A stretch of 54,577 nt of DNA from JAXLRU01 sp046330935 (GTDB lineage: Bacteria; Actinomycetota; Actinomycetes; Actinomycetales; Kineosporiaceae), in assembly GCA_046330935.1 (NCBI GenBank), contig JAXLRU010000014.1:1-54577 (forward strand). Reading direction: 5' to 3'. Under the pieces are notes generated by a model that did not search any database, was not told the DNA's origin, and saw nothing but the letters and a program-made list of their open reading frames with translations. Shown here in pieces: positions 52,166-54,577 of this stretch (the stretch's first letter is position 1; each line of letters opens with the position of its first letter). Position numbers and translations under genes: made by a program.

Positions 52166-52396
52166 TCACTTGTAGCGGTAGACGATGCGACCGCGGGAGA
52201 GGTCGTAAGGGCTCAGCTCCACCACCACACGGTCCTCGGGGAGGATCCGGATGTAGTGCTGGCGCATCTTTCCCGAGATGTGGGCGAGCACGAGGTGCTT
52301 GCTGTTGCCCATGGCGATCTCGACCCGGAACATGGCGTTCGGGAGAGCCTCGACCACGGTGCCCTCGATCTCGATGACCCCGTCCTTCTTGGGCAT
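52166..52396 (-). CDS. infA: Translation initiation factor IF-1
   Basis: The 76-residue S1-fold protein reads MPKKDGVIEIEGTVVEALPN, then AMFRVEIAMGNSKHLVLAHI, and SGKMRQHYIRILPEDRVVVE, ending YDLSRGRIVYRYK. It has a few more residues in the 30-40 loop than the usual 72-73-residue IF-1. ATG 52396 has GGAGGA upstream. It leads the infA-rpmJ-rpsM-rpsK-rpsD-rpoA-rplQ unit. Confidence 0.97.
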   Translation of the reverse strand: MPKKDGVIEIEGTVVEALPNAMFRVEIAMGNSKHLVLAHISGKMRQHYIRILPEDRVVVELSPYDLSRGRIVYRYK

Positions 52397-52529
52397 GTCC
52401 TCCGCAATCCTTCTGACCGGCGGTGACCGGTCCTGGCGTACCTCTCGTGGCACACGCGTGACGGAGTCCTCCGGAGCCAGACCAGCCGCGGGGCGACGGA
52501 GGACAGGGATGCACGTGAGCCGACGCACG

Positions 52530-52559
52530 AGTCTACGCGACACACCAGCGGGAAACGAA
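52530..52559 (-). promoter_or_regulatory. Probable promoter of the infA operon
   Basis: On the minus strand TAGACT (52530-52535) is a good -10, with a weak -35 TTCGTT (52554-52559) 18 bp upstream. It lies about 135 bp before the infA start in a 321-bp gap to map with no gene in it. Confidence 0.5.
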
Positions 52560-52717
52560 ATCGGCGATCTCGAGCAGAGCGGACGACGGCGCGCTGCGAC
52601 ATCGCCCCGAGCCGGCACGGAGAGCGCGCGTCCTCACCAGGGCACCACGGCGGGCGCCGAGGGCCGCGTCGAGGCCCACCCGTGGTCGCCACGGACCCTT
52701 CACGCTCTGGTGCGGCG

Positions 52718-53545
52718 TCAGTCCGCCAGGGGGGTCACCGGGACGCCGAGCGCCCCCAGGGCCTCGACGCCGCCGTCGCGGGCGGTCAGCACCCACACGC
52801 CCGTCTCCAGCTTCGCGCAGGAGTGCTCCCAGTGCGCCGCCAGCGAGCCGTCCACGGTCGCGACCGTCCACTCGTCGCGCAGGACCTTCACCTCGGGACT
52901 GCCCACGGTGAGCATCGGCTCGACGGCCAGGCACATGCCCGCGCGCAGCTTGGGCCCGCGATCGCGGGTCCGGTAGTTGAGGACGCTGGGCGCCTGGTGC
53001 ATCGCGGTACCGATCCCGTGGCCCCCGTAGTCCTCGACGAGGCCGTACCGATCCCCGACGCTGTCCTCGACCGCCGCACCGATGTCGATGATGCGGCTGC
53101 CCGTGGCCATCGCCGCGAGCCCGGCCCACATCGCCTGCTCGGTGGCGTCCACCAGCGCCTGCGCGACCGGATCGGGATCGGCACCGGGGACGATCGCGGT
53201 GAACGCCGAGTCGCCGTGCCAGCCCGCCAGGATCGCGCCGCAGTCCACGGAGACGACGTCCCCCGCCTGCAGCACCAACGCCCCGGGGATGCCGTGCACC
53301 ACCTGGTCGTTCACCGAGATGCAGGTGGTGGCCGGATACGGGGGCCGCGAGTAGCCGAGGAACGACGGGATCGCACCGGCCGAGCGGATGACGTCCTCGG
53401 CGATGCGGTCGAGCTCCTTCGTCGTCACGCCGGGGCGCAGGGCGGAGCGGACGGCGTCCAGCGCGTCCGCGACGACCAGCCCGGCGGCCCGCATGAGGCG
53501 GACCTGCTCGGGGGTCTTGTACTCGATCGACTCGCGGCCCAGCAT
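52718..53545 (-). CDS. map: Methionine aminopeptidase type I
   Basis: The 275-residue enzyme removes N-terminal Met. Metal ligands are the two Asp in VVSVDCGAILAGWHGDSAFT, His in DYGGHGIGTAMHQAP, Glu in LAVEPMLTVGSPEV and Glu in AAHWEHSCAKLETG. The N-terminus is MLGRESIEYKTPEQVRLMRA. ATG 53545 lies 3 bp after the adk stop, in the secY-adk-map arrangement. There is no SH3-binding type extension. Confidence 0.96.
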   Translation of the reverse strand: MLGRESIEYKTPEQVRLMRAAGLVVADALDAVRSALRPGVTTKELDRIAEDVIRSAGAIPSFLGYSRPPYPATTCISVNDQVVHGIPGALVLQAGDVVSVDCGAILAGWHGDSAFTAIVPGADPDPVAQALVDATEQAMWAGLAAMATGSRIIDIGAAVEDSVGDRYGLVEDYGGHGIGTAMHQAPSVLNYRTRDRGPKLRAGMCLAVEPMLTVGSPEVKVLRDEWTVATVDGSLAAHWEHSCAKLETGVWVLTARDGGVEALGALGVPVTPLAD

Positions 53546-53548
53546 GCG

Positions 53549-54121
53549 TCAGCCGCGCACCGACGACAGGGCCTGCACCAGCCGGTCGGTCACCTCGTCG
53601 AGCTCCCCCACACCGTCGACGCTGTGCAGCAGCCCGCGGTCACGGTAGGCGTCGGTGACGGGCGCGGTCTCGGCGGTGTAGACCTCCTGCCGGTGACGGA
53701 TCACCTCGGGGGTGTCGTCCTCGCGGCCCTCGATCTCCGCCCGCTTCAGGAGCCGCCCCACGACCTCGTCGTCGGGCACTGCGATCTCGAGGACGGCGTC
53801 GAGCGCGAGCCCACGCTCGCCCAGGATCTCCTCCAGGGCGCCGATCTGGGCGACGTTGCGGGGGTACCCGTCGAGGAGGAAGCCCTCGGAGACGTCGTCC
53901 GCGGCGAGCCGGTCACGCACCATGGCGTTGGTGACCTCGTCGGGCACAAGCTTCCCGGCGCTGGTGTAGCTCACCGCCAGGGTGCCCAGCTCGCTGCCGG
54001 CGGCGATGTTCGCCCGGAAGATGTCGCCGGTGCTGATCGCCGGGATGCCGAACGTCTCGGCCAGTCGCTTGGCCTGCGTGCCCTTGCCCGCTCCGGGCGG
54101 ACCCACCAGAACCAGCCTCAC
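53549..54121 (-). CDS. adk: Adenylate kinase, short-lid type
   Basis: The 190-residue kinase has P-loop LVGPPGAGKGTQAKRLAETF, the AMP site STGDIFRANIAAGSELG and FLLDGYPRNVAQIGALEEIL. The LID is short (AEIEGREDDTPEVIRHRQEV), without the zinc-binding domain, as in mycobacterial Adk. It interconverts ATP, ADP and AMP. GTG 54121 overlaps the secY stop as GTGA, so it is coupled to secY. Confidence 0.97.
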   Translation of the reverse strand: MRLVLVGPPGAGKGTQAKRLAETFGIPAISTGDIFRANIAAGSELGTLAVSYTSAGKLVPDEVTNAMVRDRLAADDVSEGFLLDGYPRNVAQIGALEEILGERGLALDAVLEIAVPDDEVVGRLLKRAEIEGREDDTPEVIRHRQEVYTAETAPVTDAYRDRGLLHSVDGVGELDEVTDRLVQALSSVRG

Positions 54122-54577
54122 CGCAGGAACCCCTCGTAGTGGCGCTGCTGCAGCTGCGCCTCGATCTGCTTGACGGTGTCCAGACCGACACCCACGACGA
54201 TCAGGATCGAGGTTCCACCGAAGGGGAACTTCTGGTTGGCGTCGATCAGGATCAGGGCGATGAGCGGGATCAGCGAGATGATGCCGAGGTAGAGGGCGCC
54301 CGGGAACGTGATGCGGCTCAGCACGTAGGCCAGATAGTCGGCGGTGGGACGACCCGCGCGGATGCCGGGGATGAAGCCGCCGTACTTCTTCATGTTCTCG
54401 GCGACCTCGTCCGGGTTGAACGTGATCGACACGTAGAAGTACGTGAAGAAGAGGATGAGGAGGAAGTAGGTCGCGATGTAGTACGGGTGGTCGCCCTTGA
54501 CGAAGTGCTGGTTGATCCAGTCCGCCCAGGCCGGAGGCTTGGTCTTGCCGTCCTGGAACTGCGCGATCAGGGCGGGG
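54118..54577 (-). CDS. secY: Protein translocase subunit SecY, C-terminal part (5' end outside window)
   Basis: The frame stays open to the right edge and encodes the last helices of SecY. It includes ILFFTYFYVSITFNPDEVAE, NMKKYGGFIPGIRAGRPTAD and YLAYVLSRITFPGALYLG, followed by the last helix (GGTSILIVVGVGLDTVKQIE) and a cytoplasmic tail. SecY is the channel of the Sec translocon. The conserved SecY-Adk-Map order confirms it. The start lies beyond 54577. Confidence 0.97.
   Translation of the reverse strand, partial: PALIAQFQDGKTKPPAWADWINQHFVKGDHPYYIATYFLLILFFTYFYVSITFNPDEVAENMKKYGGFIPGIRAGRPTADYLAYVLSRITFPGALYLGIISLIPLIALILIDANQKFPFGGTSILIVVGVGLDTVKQIEAQLQQRHYEGFLR

Overview
The window is about 54.6 kb of very GC-rich chromosomal DNA from an actinomycete. 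The gene order sigD-bldM-whiD/whiB3-groEL1-groES ... tsaD ... rimI-tsaB-tsaE ... alr-nnr ... glmM-rpsI-rplM ... truA ... rplQ-rpoA-rpsD-rpsK-rpsM-rpmJ-infA-map-adk-secY is the conserved actinobacterial backbone known from Mycobacterium and Streptomyces. WhiD/WhiB3 and BldM, a mycothiol-dependent-isomerase-type protein, a DUF5709 protein and the codon use suggest a developing, mycothiol-making actinomycete. Pseudonocardiales is my best guess, but it is an inference. I saw no rRNA, tRNA, IS element, prophage or CRISPR array.

Layout. 1-3.2 kb holds developmental regulators: a sigma factor cut by the window edge, BldM, a MerR regulator with a cobalamin-binding domain, and WhiD/WhiB3. 3.3-5.6 kb is groES-groEL1 under a clear CIRCE-controlled promoter. 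5.6-19.6 kb holds tRNA t6A synthesis genes (tsaD, tsaB, tsaE), rimI, alr, nnr, coaA and glmM, interleaved with a methyltransferase, a hydrolase, an acetyltransferase and small membrane proteins. 19.8-20.8 kb is rplM-rpsI.

21-42 kb is the accessory part: a diguanylate cyclase, transhydrogenase (sthA), a nucleotidyltransferase, an NAD salvage pair (pnuC-nadR), an ABC-F protein, a two-component system divergent from a 61-residue membrane protein, a GPP34 (GOLPH3-like) gene coupled to a GT4 glycosyltransferase, a GH92 mannosidase-family gene, and a carbohydrate uptake operon (binding protein, two permeases, GH43, VOC protein). 42-44 kb holds a DUF5709 protein, a DinB/MPI-fold protein and truA.

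44.1-48.3 kb is a TetR-controlled MacB/FtsX-type ABC transporter bounded by two strong hairpin terminators and sitting between truA and rplQ, which are normally adjacent. From 48.3 kb to the end is the ribosomal alpha operon with rpoA, then map, adk and the C-terminal part of secY.

The observations most worth following are: a MerR regulator that keeps the Wx9EH and lower-ligand His motifs of AdoCbl photoreceptors, placed between bldM and whiD; an iterated CAACC/GGTTG operator over the whiD promoter; the GPP34-glycosyltransferase coupling; a GH92 gene whose conserved N-terminus has ATC where an ATG is expected; a NadR whose Walker A lysine is replaced by threonine; and the transporter insertion that isolates truA.
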